Shown: positions 31,601 through 42,834 of the stretch, in pieces
Layout of the letters: each line of letters starts with the position of its first letter
How positions within the stretch are numbered: the stretch's first letter is position 1
DNA from: Vesta saturnalis
Taxonomy: Eukaryota; Arthropoda; Insecta; Coleoptera; Lampyridae
Direction of reading: 5' to 3'
DNA: 64,000 bases
Assembly (NCBI GenBank): GCA_036346205.1
Contig: JARFJB010001974.1
Span: 792,501 to 856,500, forward strand
Program-made: the position numbers and the translations under genes
The notes under the pieces: model-generated
What the model was told of the DNA's origin: nothing
The model's database searches: none
The model's input: the letters and a program-made list of their open reading frames with translations, nothing else

Positions 31601-32390
31601 AAACAACGGCCCACAGGAAGCAGTACTCGTCATCGTTCTTAACATTCACTACCGCATGCTTTACTGCTATGAAGTAAGGAACTTTAACGTAAGTCGAAAG
31701 TCCACCTCTAAATGGAGTATAGCTATTAATATTCACCTTTAAATGTAAAACTTCGTGTAATGCCCAACCGGAATCCCTTTCGGAAAACTCCTCTATTTTT
31801 TTGTAATTTGTAATAAACGTTATTGTTATACCACTCACGCAAATTGGTGGTAATATCGATGACATAATTTTTATGGCAAATGTCTTCAACTCAATAACAT
31901 GATTTTGAGGTTGCATGAAATTGCAGGCTAAAATGACATTGACCTTTAGCATCGTTTGCCTTAGCATTACTTTAACCTTTCGCGCAAAACTATTGTATGC
32001 ATTTTGTAAAAAAATAAGAGGGTCCTTAATGTTTGCTATATTGACTATAATGCCTGTAAGTAACCTACCACTAAAACATGAATCTATAGAGTACCAACCT
32101 AATTTATGTGTACGTTTTTAGTGGCCATACCACTACCTGTTTTCTCTGAAGCGTTCTTTAACCGTTTAAGTCTCACAAGATAACACTTTAACAATGATAA
32201 ATTACTTTCAAGTTTAAGCAAATTTTCACTTGCTTCTAAATAAATTTTATTTTGAATTATATCTTGGAATAGCTTAATATTAGTGTTAATTATACGGATG
32301 TGCTTTACAAATTCATTTTGGTTTTAACAATGGAATAATACGTGTTGTTAAATTAACAATATCACTACTACGTGGTACAACCTCACTCAT
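28678..32390 (-). pseudogene. Protein-primed family B DNA polymerase, about nine frame breaks
   Basis: Reading leftwards from the ATG at 32390: an unassigned helical N-terminus (to about 32110), YSIDSCFSGRLLTG, then SGWALHEVLHLKVNINSY and CFLWAVVSALYP (31506-31967). Next come a zinc-finger-like CYQCLNHF...H...H (31200), exonuclease I (YADLESI, 31070), exonuclease II (FHNLSGYDSHFVIREL, 30620) and exonuclease III (YLKTDVLLLADIFENF, 30150). The polymerase motifs are A (YYDVNNLYG, 29880), B (KNFYKLMINSVFGKLMEN, 29430) and C (YTDTDSLIYTF, 29150). The C-terminal block is at 28678-28869. Breaks fall near 32310, 32115, 31520, 31225, 30440, 30190, 29985, 29645 and 28905. Catalytic residues remain visible, but the gene cannot give a single product. 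The enzyme would replicate the linear genome. Confidence 0.9.
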
Positions 32391-32539
32391 AGTTACCTTC
32401 AAAACTGTATCCAACAATGCAAAAATATGAAGCACACACGATCACACAGTCATGGACTTGTAGCAAATATTTTATTTATTATAACTGATATGTAAAAAAA
32501 TAATAGAAGTACTTTAGGTTTACAATTACAAATATTACG

Positions 32540-32590
32540 AGTGCAATAAACTGACTAGTACAGAAATGCTGTTTTCGGTTTATATAGTCA
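32540..32590 (-). promoter_or_regulatory. TATA box and initiator for the polymerase transcript
   Basis: On the minus strand TATATAAACC (32586-32577) is followed by a TCAGTTT initiator with its A at 32552, 34 bp from the first T. The predicted transcript runs leftwards into the ATG at 32390. Confidence 0.7.
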
Positions 32591-32969
32591 TATAAGCCCC
32601 CATTCAAGGTTAAATATCACAAACTTGTTATAACTTGTATTTGACCTTATGCAGCATACAAAACTCGACTTATATGAAAATGAAATTTGATACTTTCACA
32701 CTCTTTAGTTCATTGTCTTTAGATTGCGTATTCCCAAGAGCTTCAGTTCAGAAAGATGCAGATATTGCACTTTCTTTAGTATTATCTTTAGTGGACGTTT
32801 ACTGGTAATATCTAATAACCTAACATTGCTGACATGGCATGAAATACCTTTTCATGTCTAGATTATGATGCATTCCTTAGAGTTCATCACCTTTATTTGC
32901 ACAGCTGAGATCGTTACACTTACCACTTCCAGTTGTTACCAATTTTGTTGACGTTAACAGATCTATGTG

Positions 32970-33006
32970 TATATAATGTGAAAGTTTTAATTGAATACTC
33001 ATTCAT
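32970..33006 (+). promoter_or_regulatory. TATA box and initiator for the rightmost Polinton gene
   Basis: TATATAA at 32970-32976 and TCATTC with its A at 33001, 31 bp apart. With the opposing promoter at 32540-32590 this makes a roughly 380-bp divergent control region. Confidence 0.65.
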
Positions 33007-33009
33007 TGC

Positions 33010-33665
33010 ATGAAATTAGTAGTAATGGCTTCAGCTAATAAAAGGTCTAAATTATCGTTAAAAACAAAAGAAAAACCATGCATTTTGCATAACGTTTTGG
33101 AGCAACCATCAACAACAAACATACAAAGAACCCTAGCACCCTTCGAAGAGACCACCCCCATCATCTCAATAAGAGATAGTGATGTAGAGGACGAATTTTC
33201 ACGGTACTTTGAAACGTAAGTATAATTTAATTCAAATGATAGCCCCCTAATTAATTCATAGAGTACTAAATTTATTTATCTTTTCAGCATCACACCAGCA
33301 ACAACAGTTTTAGCAACACCTCCACCACTGCAAAAACTTCAATACGGAGGAAAAAATTTAGCTCTGATAGAGCACTCACCCAGCATGAAGAGCAGAACCC
33401 ACCAACCCTGCAGGAGTTTAAGACAAAAAGTGTAGAGTGGTTGCGAAAAATTTATAATGACTACATTAATAGTGAGGCGATTGTGATGGAACGAGTAGGA
33501 AAACTTAGTAATGAACTGGCAGAGGCTAATCGTCATTTAGAGTGTGTGCGGAAAAACATTAGAGACAGTGAAAATATTTTGCGTACGTTGGAGGGATTGA
33601 AGTGTGATAAGTACATGTGTTTGTGTGTATGTGTTATTCGATGTAAGTTAGTAATTAGTTTTTGA
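33010..33665 (+). CDS. Spliced Lys-rich/coiled-coil protein of the Polinton right side
   Basis: Exon 1 starts at the ATG at 33010 (nine bases after the predicted start) or at 33025 (MASANKRSKLSLKTKEK). It ends ...DEFSRYFE before a consensus donor AC|GTAAGT at 33216. An intron of 72-83 nt has a TACTAAAT branch-like site (33264) and two acceptors 11 bp apart, TTTTCAG (33287) and CACCAG (33298). The second acceptor keeps the frame that continues to 33665 with a basic patch and a long coiled coil (EFKTKSVEWLRKIYND, MERVGKLSNELAEANRHLE). The first acceptor leads to a stop near 33438. Family unknown to me. AATAAA signals follow near 33810. Splicing is predicted, not shown. Confidence 0.55.
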
Positions 33666-33840
33666 ATAGTAGGATATGTAATTGTGTGCATTATTATTAT
33701 TTGTTTTTTTGTAAATGTTAGTAATTAACTTTTGTACAAATGTGTAGTGATAGTTTGTATTTAATGTAGTATTTTGCTTTATTGTAGACCAATATTATAG
33801 TTTTTAAATAAATAAAATGTTTTAAATTCATGTATGCTTA

Positions 33841-35029
33841 TGGTTTTTCCTGAAAAATGAATATACAGTAAGGATGGTAGATAGTAAATCTGTTTTAAAA
33901 ACAATAATATTTAAACATGTAAGTGTTAAATACAAATTTTAATTTGAAATATCAATCATTGAAATATACACATGATTTTATATATCTCGAATATTTTGTG
34001 TAAATAGTGCAGACATTCAAATTTTTTTAATAAAAGATGCACGCCAATTACTTATGCAACACAACTTGCACTTTTGCATATCATTCTACATTTCTTTTAT
34101 TTATAGTTACATTAAAATTACATTCATACATAACTTTATCGATATTCCATTTTAATATTATAGGCTTGTTTTTTATATATACAAGATTGATTCACCATTT
34201 AAATGAAGCTATGATTTAATGTTATAAATAGAACAAATTACTACATATTTGTATTTACAAATAAAATGTGATTTATTTTATTATAAAACAGAGAAAATTT
34301 AAATGAGTAAGTTTAATGTTGATTTATCATTTTAGTACAGCATAAAATTTAAGTGAGTTCAAAATTGCATAGAATCTCTTATGTGTTCCTTAAATTTAAA
34401 TTTGAAAGTGCTACCATGTGCGCTCTTAAATGATTGGTATATATTATATATACAGATTTTTTAAATAAAAACTTTCAATGTTAGGAAAAAAAGCATAATT
34501 TCACTTAAATAACACTGAAGTATAATGAAAATACATTGCATGGTATCTATTCTGTACATACATTTTCAAATCCCGTTTCAAAGTAAACTGATGACATATA
34601 AAAATAGAATGTTTGCTAATTGCTTTCACAGCAAAATAACTGCGTTCATTATACTACAACTATTATTAACGCTGCACCGAAAATTACAAGTCATGTTTTA
34701 AGTGTTGTTTCAAAAATTGGGGTAATTTAAAGAGCATTTAGATACATTAAATGGATAAATTGCATGCATATGTTTCTTCTGAGCTTACGTAAGTACAAAA
34801 AGGTGTGTTTTAAGTGCTTTTTGTTGTTTCAAAATGGAATTGGCTAATTTAAGTGTAATTTTTTCATATTTCGAAAAAATTTATACGTAAAATGATAGAT
34901 TAACACTTCTAAAACACAACTGTGCTGAAAAAAAATTTTTTTTTTGCTCAGAATTAGACGAAAAATTTAAATTTTTAAGAGCGCATTTTTCTAGGACTTT
35001 ACTTTACGTATTCATAATTACAGTTTTAA
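33841..35029. other. No gene recognised (very AT-rich)
   Basis: No open frame with a motif. The right end of the Polinton probably lies in or before this interval, but I could not see a sequence matching the left end. Confidence 0.4.
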
Positions 35030-35140
35030 CACTAAATTAAAAACATTTAATAGCACGCATATCTTCTACTCATTTATTTATCTCCACTAACTTATTCACC
35101 TTACCAACAATTTATCAATGATTTACATTAATCCAAGGTG
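35030..35140. repeat. Right member of an inverted pair flanking the Polinton region
   Basis: Contains GCATATCTTCTACTCATT and GGTGAAAAGATT, inverse to blocks at 17136-17260 and in matching order. Confidence 0.5.
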
Positions 35141-35179
35141 AAAAGATTAAAAATCACTGTCAAGCAAACAAAATTATTA

Positions 35180-35520
35180 GTATTGAACCGAAAGGTTGCA
35201 TCAAGGGTGCCATAAACAATTCCAAATTAATTGACACCATTATTACCAACCATGCCACAATTAATAACAGAAATTTAAATATGTGTTATACAGATTTTAA
35301 GACAGCACATGATTCGATTCCTCATGATAGGCTAATTGAAATATCCAAAATTAATTATAAATTTATTAACATTTTAGAATCTATGGAATACGATTGTTAC
35401 CAAAGGTTGTCAGTTGCTTAATATGATAGAAATTAAACCTGGAATCTTTCAAGGGGACTCTTTAGGCCTACTATGGTTCAGTTAGGCAATGTGCCCTCGT
35501 TCTAAAATATTAAATGACTA
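35180..35520 (+). pseudogene. LINE reverse transcriptase fragment (R2-like)
   Basis: The plus strand encodes EPKGCIKGAINNSKLIDTII, then motif A as NMCYTDFKTAHDSIPHDRLIE, and after a stop and frame change motif B-like IKPGIFQGDSLGLLWF. The E-x-K-G-C start and GIFQGDSL block are typical of R2-type and related LINEs, so this is a different lineage from the Jockey-like copy at 1-2140. It is only about 340 bp long, with no flanking ORF parts seen. Confidence 0.65.
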
Positions 35521-37384
35521 GCTGACCTGACAGACATTGTCCTGTCCAATTTTTAATAAATCTGTGATCGTTTTTCTAATTTGTGCAATACTGTTATCGA
35601 CGTTGAAACACGTTTCTTTTTCATAAATTTACTACAATTCAATTAAATATCAATTTAAAGTCAACAGTCACAACAAAGAAATGTATTGATTTGTAGTGGT
35701 TTTCGGTGACATCACTCTCTTTCATTGGGATGCTTCATAATACACGACCTTTTTTGTTTTGTTGCCTTATTATGAGCGCAAATGGCAGTAGATCGAATAT
35801 AATAGATGCGGAATGGGCCGGTATCTCAGTGGAATAAAGCCCGAGTGCGTATTACTGATGTATGCGTTTAGGATAGGTAGTAATGCGTATAATAAGGGTA
35901 AGTCATAAATCAGGAAAAATGTCACAAAGGCGCCACCTTTATAGCGGGAGAACGTCTTGAACTAGATCTTGCAATGATGGCCTAACAGCAAACCATAATG
36001 TTGACTCACCTTTACCTGAAATTTTACTCCAAATAAATTGTAATGTGTGTTTGAACGCTCTGTATAATTATATACGTTTTTTTTTCGTGTTTTCTATTTT
36101 CTCAACTCTCGCTTTCACGCTACCGAAATTTGTTGTTTTGAAGTGGTCATAATTTTCGTGGAATGAAATTTTAGGATACAGTGACAGAGTATATAAAAAA
36201 AGCGCACAAAATATAATGAAATGATCACGGAACACCTTAATCCTCATCTCATAAAGAGATTTTATTCAAAACTAAACACAAAAAATCGTATTCATCCGTA
36301 TGACAAGGACAATTTAAGAAAATACAAAACACTATTACAAGTCACTAGCAATACAAAAAATTAACATACAGAAGTAATTACATTAATTTGTATAAACGTA
36401 CAATCTGACCTTTCTACTTTCCTTTGCACAACCTTATAGGCAAATTTCGTGTAATTGGCCCTCTAGGTGATGGATCGGTAGAATCCAACTTTTCTGATTT
36501 TCGCATAATACCGCTTCCCAAATAGCAACGCGAAATCGTGAAACTTTCAATGAATCGTTTATTTTGGAATTTATATCAACACAAATTTAATCACGAAAAT
36601 ATTTAAGCCAAAACCAAATCATTAAATAACTGTATCACCTGGTTTAACATATCTACACAATAATTTGTCTACAAATCGTTTTTGTCCTTTATATACACAA
36701 ATTTTGTTAATCGAGAGTTTATATACAGCAATTTCTTTCATTTGTTGAGGTAGCTCTGCGCATGAATGTACCAAATGAATACACTGAACTTACGTTATGA
36801 GGAATATCACTACCATTAAATACTGCTTCTTCTTCCACGGACTCGTAAAAATGTCACTTCTGACAATCGATAAACCACAATAATATCTCCGGGGTGGCGA
36901 AATACTCTTAAAAATCCCAAAAAGAGGGTGAACGGGAGGACGAAGCTTCAAATAACCCCGGTAGAAGACAAGTTAGTTAACTCCGCACTCAAGTCACATC
37001 TCGCGCTAAGCGCCCCAACCTGTTTCTTATACAGCTTAACTACGACTCCTTAACGAATTTAATAGATTTCGCCATCATGTATCTCACGTCAAATAAAATC
37101 CGCTTCTTCAAATCGTAAACGCGGTAAAAACGAAATGAGTTTCGGGAAAATAAGTTATGCCATTACCATCAATCTACCTCGCGAAAAACATTATGTAATG
37201 TGACCTGTTTTTTCACCTCAAAACTTTGCAAAATCCACCCTAGACCAACGTATTATAAAAACCAGACTCATTGTCTTTTTAAAATAAACTGATCTATATG
37301 ACTCCCGAAGTACCATCGTTAATGCTTTAAATCTGCAAAGCTACTCTTCCTGAAGTAATTTTAATCACAAAGTAACAGTTTTCA
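35521..37384. other. No gene recognised
   Basis: Nothing with a recognisable coding pattern. The stretch 36860-37250 has slightly higher GC than its surroundings but no motif. Confidence 0.4.
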
Positions 37385-37650
37385 ATGACGTAATTTTAAC
37401 TCAACTAAACTATAATTATTATAAGTTTTTCCTATGAACGAATAAGTTCAAAGGTAAATATATAATTAAAAATTATTATTAATTTTATTAAATACATAAA
37501 TGAAAAGTTTACCTCGAGTAGGATTTGAACCTGCAACATGTACTTTGCTAGAGTACCGCGATAACCAACTGCACCATCAAGGTTCAAGCCCCAATCGATG
37601 TAAATTTTGTCTTTATGTATGTAGAACTGATGTAAATTCTAAATATGAGA
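37385..37650 (-). mobile_element. tRNA-derived SINE-like repeat, inverse of 2598-2815
   Basis: Its reverse complement has GGTGCAGTTGGTTATCGCGG (A box) and GGTTCAAATCC (B box), and the same flanks as the copy near 2.6 kb, including CATAAAGACAAAATTTACAT and TTATTCGTTCATA. No target duplication was identified. Confidence 0.6.
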
Positions 37651-38006
37651 TAACAATCACATTACTTATATTAATGGAATGTGAGCGTGCAATATCGCAA
37701 AGATTCACACATACCAAACCAACTTGACTAAAATTAAATTATTATAAGTTTTTGTTATGAAGGTATAAGTTTACTTATTTATTCGTATACATGATAATAA
37801 AGCAATCTAACCGTGATAGTTTAAATGTTATATGGTGACTAATATGTACAATTATTTTTTAAATTTAAGGATTTAAAATTTAAAATTACTCAAAATCACA
37901 TTAAGTCAAATTATCACTAATATCTTTTTAAAGTGAAAGTGATGAATTGATTATATTTAAAAAAGGATTACATAGATAAGTTTTTAAAATAAATTGAATG
38001 AATGTA

Positions 38007-40440
38007 CAGTCTGTCCCAAATTCGAGAGCAAGCATGGGGATCTCGCTTATTATAAGAGAAAGGATACAGGTTTAAATTCGGAACTTTTGCTAAATTCGAT
38101 GCCGAGTAATAATCTGAAAAGAAATTTGAGCTAACTCGAATGGATTTGGTTTTATGCTCAAAAAACAAAAAAATTCGATTTTTGTTTTTCGCGTTTGGCT
38201 ACCTTATTATTAGGAATTTTCTAAATTCGATTAAACATTATTAAGGCAACTTTTTACGCACAATACTAATACGGTATTAAAAATATTATGCGACGTTTTG
38301 TTTATTCTGAACCATCATCAGGTTTATTTTTTCTTATCGGGGTTAAGACATATTTTTATGGCGTTGGATGGAGAATGTTATGCTGATTTTAGCAATATAT
38401 AACACTTCATGGTTTGATCGACTGCGAACTAAAATACTCTTAAATTAAAAACTAAATATTACATTATCACGATGCCCATGAATCAAACAAAACTCAGGAG
38501 TTGGCTTTTGTTATGTCATTTTCTAATTGTAAAAAGGGTAATAACTGCAAGATCCTTCGTGTTAATGCATTAAAATTTGCAAGTTTCTTTAGAATGTTTT
38601 CAAATTCAGAAAAACGAGACATGATAAGGATATTTTATAGCTGCAGTAGAAATAGTGTCAGAGCAGAACAAAGATATTTAGAGGAATATCCGGAGAGGCA
38701 GCAACCAATCGAGAGATATTTTTTAAAATTAGACCAAAATTTGCGAGAATTTGGATGTTTTCAGAAACCTCGAAATGCATATGGTAGCAGACTAGACAGA
38801 GATGCCGAAGAAGAAATATTACATCAGGTACTATTTGTTAGTATTATACTAATTATAAAAATTTCCACTCACTTCACTGCTAATTTCAGCAGACATTTTT
38901 TTTTGGAGAGTTATGACTTTATGTTATCCATCTTAGGTTCAAGAAGATCCTTCAACATCTACCAGAGAAATAGAGCAAACCATTGAAGTGCCAAAAACGA
39001 CAGTTTGGCGAGTGTTAAAGCAACACCGTTATAAACCATTTAAGTTACACGTTAGTCAAACTCTTCGGCCTGGGGACGATATGAGACGGTTGGATTTTTG
39101 CAACCAACTTAATACCAAAATGCTGGAAAATCGTAACCTTCTCAATCAAACAATTTGGACCGATAAGTGCAATTTTTCCACTAATGGAATGTTTACTCGT
39201 AATAACGAGCACTACTGGTCCGTTGAAAATCCACGAATTAACAGGTAAATGCGAGGACAAGGCCACCGGTCCTTTAATGTGTGGGTTGGAATCTGGAAGG
39301 ATAGGCTCCTTGGGCCAATTATTTACGAAGGTATCCTAACGTCTCAACGCTACCTCGCATTTCTAACACACAAAATATCAGACCTTTTGGATGATGTTCC
39401 GCTAAACGAAAGATGGACTCTCTGGTGGCAAATGGACGGAGCTCCTCCTCATAATGCTGCGATAATAAGTGAATATCTTAACGGCGAAATTCCTGATAAA
39501 TGTATGGGAAATAGGGGACCTCTTAGGTGGCCAGCAAGAAGTCCAGATTTAACCCCTTTAGATTACTTCCTCTGGGGCTATTTAAAAAGTATGATTTATA
39601 AGACGCCACCGCAAAATATAGAAGAACTCCAGAATAGGGTTGTTAGTGAACTTCGTCAAATTCCCAGGCGAACCATTCAAAGAAGCGTAAACAATTGTAG
39701 AAGAAGAATTCGTTACAGTATTCAAGAAGAAGGAAACTTGTTCGAACATTTATTATAATAATTTTTATTTGTTTGTCTGTGTCATTATTTTGTTGTTACC
39801 TATCGATAAATTTGCGTTGTCGCTATTATGACGTGTTACATAGACATACTTGTTTGAGTTATTTGTTAATGTTTTTTTTAAAATTGTTTAAATGTTTTTA
39901 TATTTTTTTGGATGTTAAAACGAGTTTAACAAATTAAATAAGTAGAACTACTGTAATTATTCCTTGCTGGATTCAAGAAGGCGGAATCTTGTTCTTCGTA
40001 TTTTTCTCATTATTTTAGTTCGCAGTCGATCAAACCATAAAGTGTTATATATTGCTAAAATCAGCATAACATTTTCCATCCAACGACATAAAAATATATC
40101 TTAACCCCCATAAGAAGAAATAAACCTGATGATGGTTCAGAATAAACGAAACGTCACATGATATTTTTAATACCGTATTAGTATTGTGCGTAAAAAGGTG
40201 CCTTAATAATGTTTAACCGAATTTCGAAAATTCCTAATAATAAGGTGGCCAAACGCGAAAAACGAAAATCGAAATTTTTAGTTTTTTGAGCATAAAACCA
40301 AATCCATTCGAGTTAGCTCAAATTTCTTTTCAGATTATTACTCGGCATCGAATTTAGCAAAAGTGCCGAATATAAACCTATATCCTATCTCTTATAATAA
40401 GCGAGAACCCCATGCTTGCCCTCGAATTTGGGACAGCTTG
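38007..40440 (+). mobile_element. Mariner-type transposon with about 430-bp terminal inverted repeats
   Basis: The ends CAGTCTGTCCCAAATTCGAG (38007) and its inverse (to 40440) are flanked by TA (38005-38006 and 40441-40442). The arms, about 38007-38437 and 40010-40440, are close inverted copies and both contain CCTGATGATGGTTCAGAATA. The transposase gene between them is almost open. It is the best-preserved transposon of the window. Confidence 0.9.
38594..39758 (+). CDS. Mariner-type (D41D-like) transposase with one intron and one stop codon
   Basis: Exon 1, 38594-38827, begins MFSNSEKRDMIRIFYSCSRN, and an HTH-like region follows. The intron is predicted at 38828-38936 (109 nt, CAG|GTACTA ... 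ATCTTAG|GTT, phase 0), because exon 2 continues a domain that is otherwise interrupted (REIEQTIEVPKTTVWRVLK). The first catalytic Asp is in IWTDKCNFSTNG, where relatives usually have TDE. The second is in QMDGAPPHNAA and the third in SPDLTPLDYFLWG, with 41 residues between the last two by my count. A single in-frame TAA at 39246-39248 interrupts the frame; otherwise 351 codons run from ATG to stop. It would excise and insert the element through its TIRs. The upstream open stretch from 38501 could be a further 5' exon. Confidence 0.8.
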
Positions 40441-40442
40441 TA

Positions 40443-41744
40443 CACGTTATAGGTATGTATAGAATAAATTTGAGGCTTTAAGTCCTTAAATTTAAAAAAA
40501 TAATTATACATATTGGCCTCCATATAAAATTTAAGCTATCGCGGTTAATTTTTATCACGGTTAGATTGCTTTATTATCATGAGCTTAATAAGGCACACAT
40601 TGAGGATTCTGAAAATATAAATAATGAATAATTAAATACTTGTAATATTTTTTTATGATAGTTTTATTGAAGCAAAATCACAATATCATAAAAAAATAAA
40701 AACGCTCGATATCTTGAATATGATAACATTTTGATTAATACCATATAAGGTCAAATAAGTGCCAAATGGCCTCCTCTATCACATATTCATAACTTTCTAT
40801 CGGGCCCCCAGTAACATATACATGTATGATTATTTTGTGGTTTCCGTAAGTATAGTACTCAATACAGTTGTTTCGATGGGTGTTTCGCGTCTGCTGCTGT
40901 TGTTTGACCCCTGTCAGTACAAAAACAACGTTTCAGAAAAGCCTTATTTGCCATCTTTAAGTTCTCTCCAACTGTCTGGCTCGTCCAAGTGCCATATCAA
41001 CGTGACTTATTTTAATGGATGTAAATGATATGTAGTTAAACATTTTTTTAAATACATAAAGTATGTGAAACAACAAAATTTTCATTTTGATGCAGCTGAC
41101 AATTCGTATTTTGCGTACACTAACAGCCAGGCAAGGTGATGCTTAAAACCACATTTCTTCGAAATTTACGACGCAAATGGTGACGTACATTTACATTTTA
41201 TACAATATTACTTCCCTGAATTATTGGGAACGTAGGTTTAAATATGCGTCAAAGAATGTGGTATCTTAAAAATGGAGCTCCAACTCTGTATGCCTCAGCT
41301 GTTAGTAGTTATCTCTATAGTCAACAATAATGACCTTCTTTTTTGAGGATTTTTTATGCAAGGAATATACAATAACCAGAGAAAATATGAGAAACTAATT
41401 AACTTAGTAAGCATATAATGCTTGTACGATTTAAAATAACCGAATAAATACCACACTTGAACTTTAATCCATTCTATATGAAGATAATAAAATAAGACAA
41501 ACGTTTCAATAAAATTCGTCACACAGAGTAGCTGGAGATGTATTTCCCACAAAATATTTAGATATCTTAATTATTGTCAAATGTGTAAGAAGTCCCGTTT
41601 TCAGTCAACGGAGTCGCAGAGGCCTTCCGAAGCGAATTGAGTGTTTTCCTATTTCAATAAAAATTGCAATTTATCTAAAGACACCTCTAATTTTATCTAT
41701 CTTACTGCCGAATACATTTTCCCTTTTCAAAATGTAGCAAAAGC
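40443..41744. other. No gene recognised
   Basis: AT-rich. A piece near 40680-40745 (ATCATAAAAA...GATATCTTGAA) resembles the inner arm of the element at 5909-9514. Short open frames have no motif. Confidence 0.4.
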
Positions 41745-41945
41745 TAAAAGTGAATTAGTTGAGTTGTTCGGCCTATTTACACAGTTTTTGCCTTTGAGCG
41801 CGACGTTTCAAAAGCGGACTCTGCTTCTGACATCAGACTTAGTCCTGAGAAGGACTGTTTTCGCACTTGAGTCGAATTCATATATTATGATTTTGTCCAA
41901 CCACTTGACTATTCTCAGATTTGGACTTGGTCCCTTTCACTTCTA
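41745..41945 (-). mobile_element. SINE-like repeat, inverse of 43985-44215
   Basis: TTGAGTTGTTCGGCCTATTT and GACTGTTTTCGCACTTGAGTC are inverted matches to the copy at 43985-44215, at roughly three-quarters identity by eye. The tRNA-like head lies at the right end of this minus-strand copy. Confidence 0.65.
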
Positions 41946-42394
41946 AGTCTGACACCTTTACTGCTTTAAATACAAGAAAAAATGCATTTAGACACTACAC
42001 AAATTGAATTTACTACAACTCGGTAGGAGGGCTGCCAAACGCAAGCGTAATGGTAGGAATGAATCCCTCGTTCGATCACAACCGGTCCGCTGCTTCATTG
42101 AGTTACGTGATCTTCGGGGCGTTTCTAACACGTCCAATACTAACAGAAACATCTCTCTCGATGTTTTCAGACAAGTACACTTTCAGTTACTTCAAAATCT
42201 TGCTTCTTTTCTATATTAATCTGCCGGCTCTGAAACAGAAAGTTTACATTTTAGCAGTCAAAGTAATCCGATAGGAGACTCAACTGGCAATTCTACAGTA
42301 TTAAGGGAATTGTAAATTTTGAAATTCGAAAGGTTTGCACCAGACGAACAGTTGCAACTGAAAACCTCAGTAACTTTTCAGCTCTGAAAGCTTT

Positions 42395-42670
42395 CAATCA
42401 TTCAACTAAACACAATTCGACGCGTAACAAGCTTTCGGCAATCAAACAATCCAAATGAAAAGCGTAACAAGTTCCAATCATTCAACTAAACAGAATGCGA
42501 AGCGTAACAAGCGTTCAATTATTCAACTAAACAGAATGCGAAACCTAACAAGCTTTCAATGCTCAATTTGAATGAAAAGCCTAACAAGTTTCCAATCATT
42601 CAGGTAAATAGAATGCAAAGCGTAACAATCTTTCAATCATTCAGTTAATCAGAACACAAAATTCCAAAAT
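42395..42670. repeat. Minisatellite of about 41-bp units, roughly seven copies
   Basis: Units built on TTCAATCATTCAACTAAACA and GAAAAGCGTAACAAG follow each other with substitutions and small deletions. No coding frame runs through them. Confidence 0.85.
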
Positions 42671-42834
42671 CTAACACGTGCCATTATGTATTATGTACCA
42701 TAAGGTTTAAAGTTCACCTGGAGTCAACTTCTATTGGTACGAGAAGTTCCGACATGTCCACAGAAAGTGACCAGTCACTAGGCCAGCTTCTTAATTGTTC
42801 TTTCGCCGCTTTGGAATTAACGACTTAGCAATTC

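Larger units (their letters stand above)
18722..33840 (+). mobile_element. Integrated Polinton/Maverick (adintovirus-like) element, about 15 kb
   Basis: One contiguous block holds the defining set: protein-primed polymerase B, retroviral-type integrase with chromodomain, adenain-like protease, packaging ATPase, major and minor capsid proteins, and a phospholipase A2. The left limit is set where the mariner pseudogene stops (18721); the right limit is set after the last gene and its AATAAA near 33810. I could not find matching terminal inverted repeats or a 6-bp target duplication, so both limits are approximate. Structural genes are largely open while replication and integration genes are broken, so it is probably an inactive endogenous copy. 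Confidence 0.9.

Noticed and set aside
31915..32121. Plus-strand 68-residue frame
   Set aside because: It is the shadow of the polymerase N-terminal region on the minus strand.
40759..41028. 89-residue plus-strand frame
   Set aside because: Hydrophobic composition but no signal-peptide logic, no motif and no promoter; probably chance.
42395..42670. CRISPR-like array
   Set aside because: Repeats run on directly without unique spacers, units vary, and the context is eukaryotic; it is a minisatellite.
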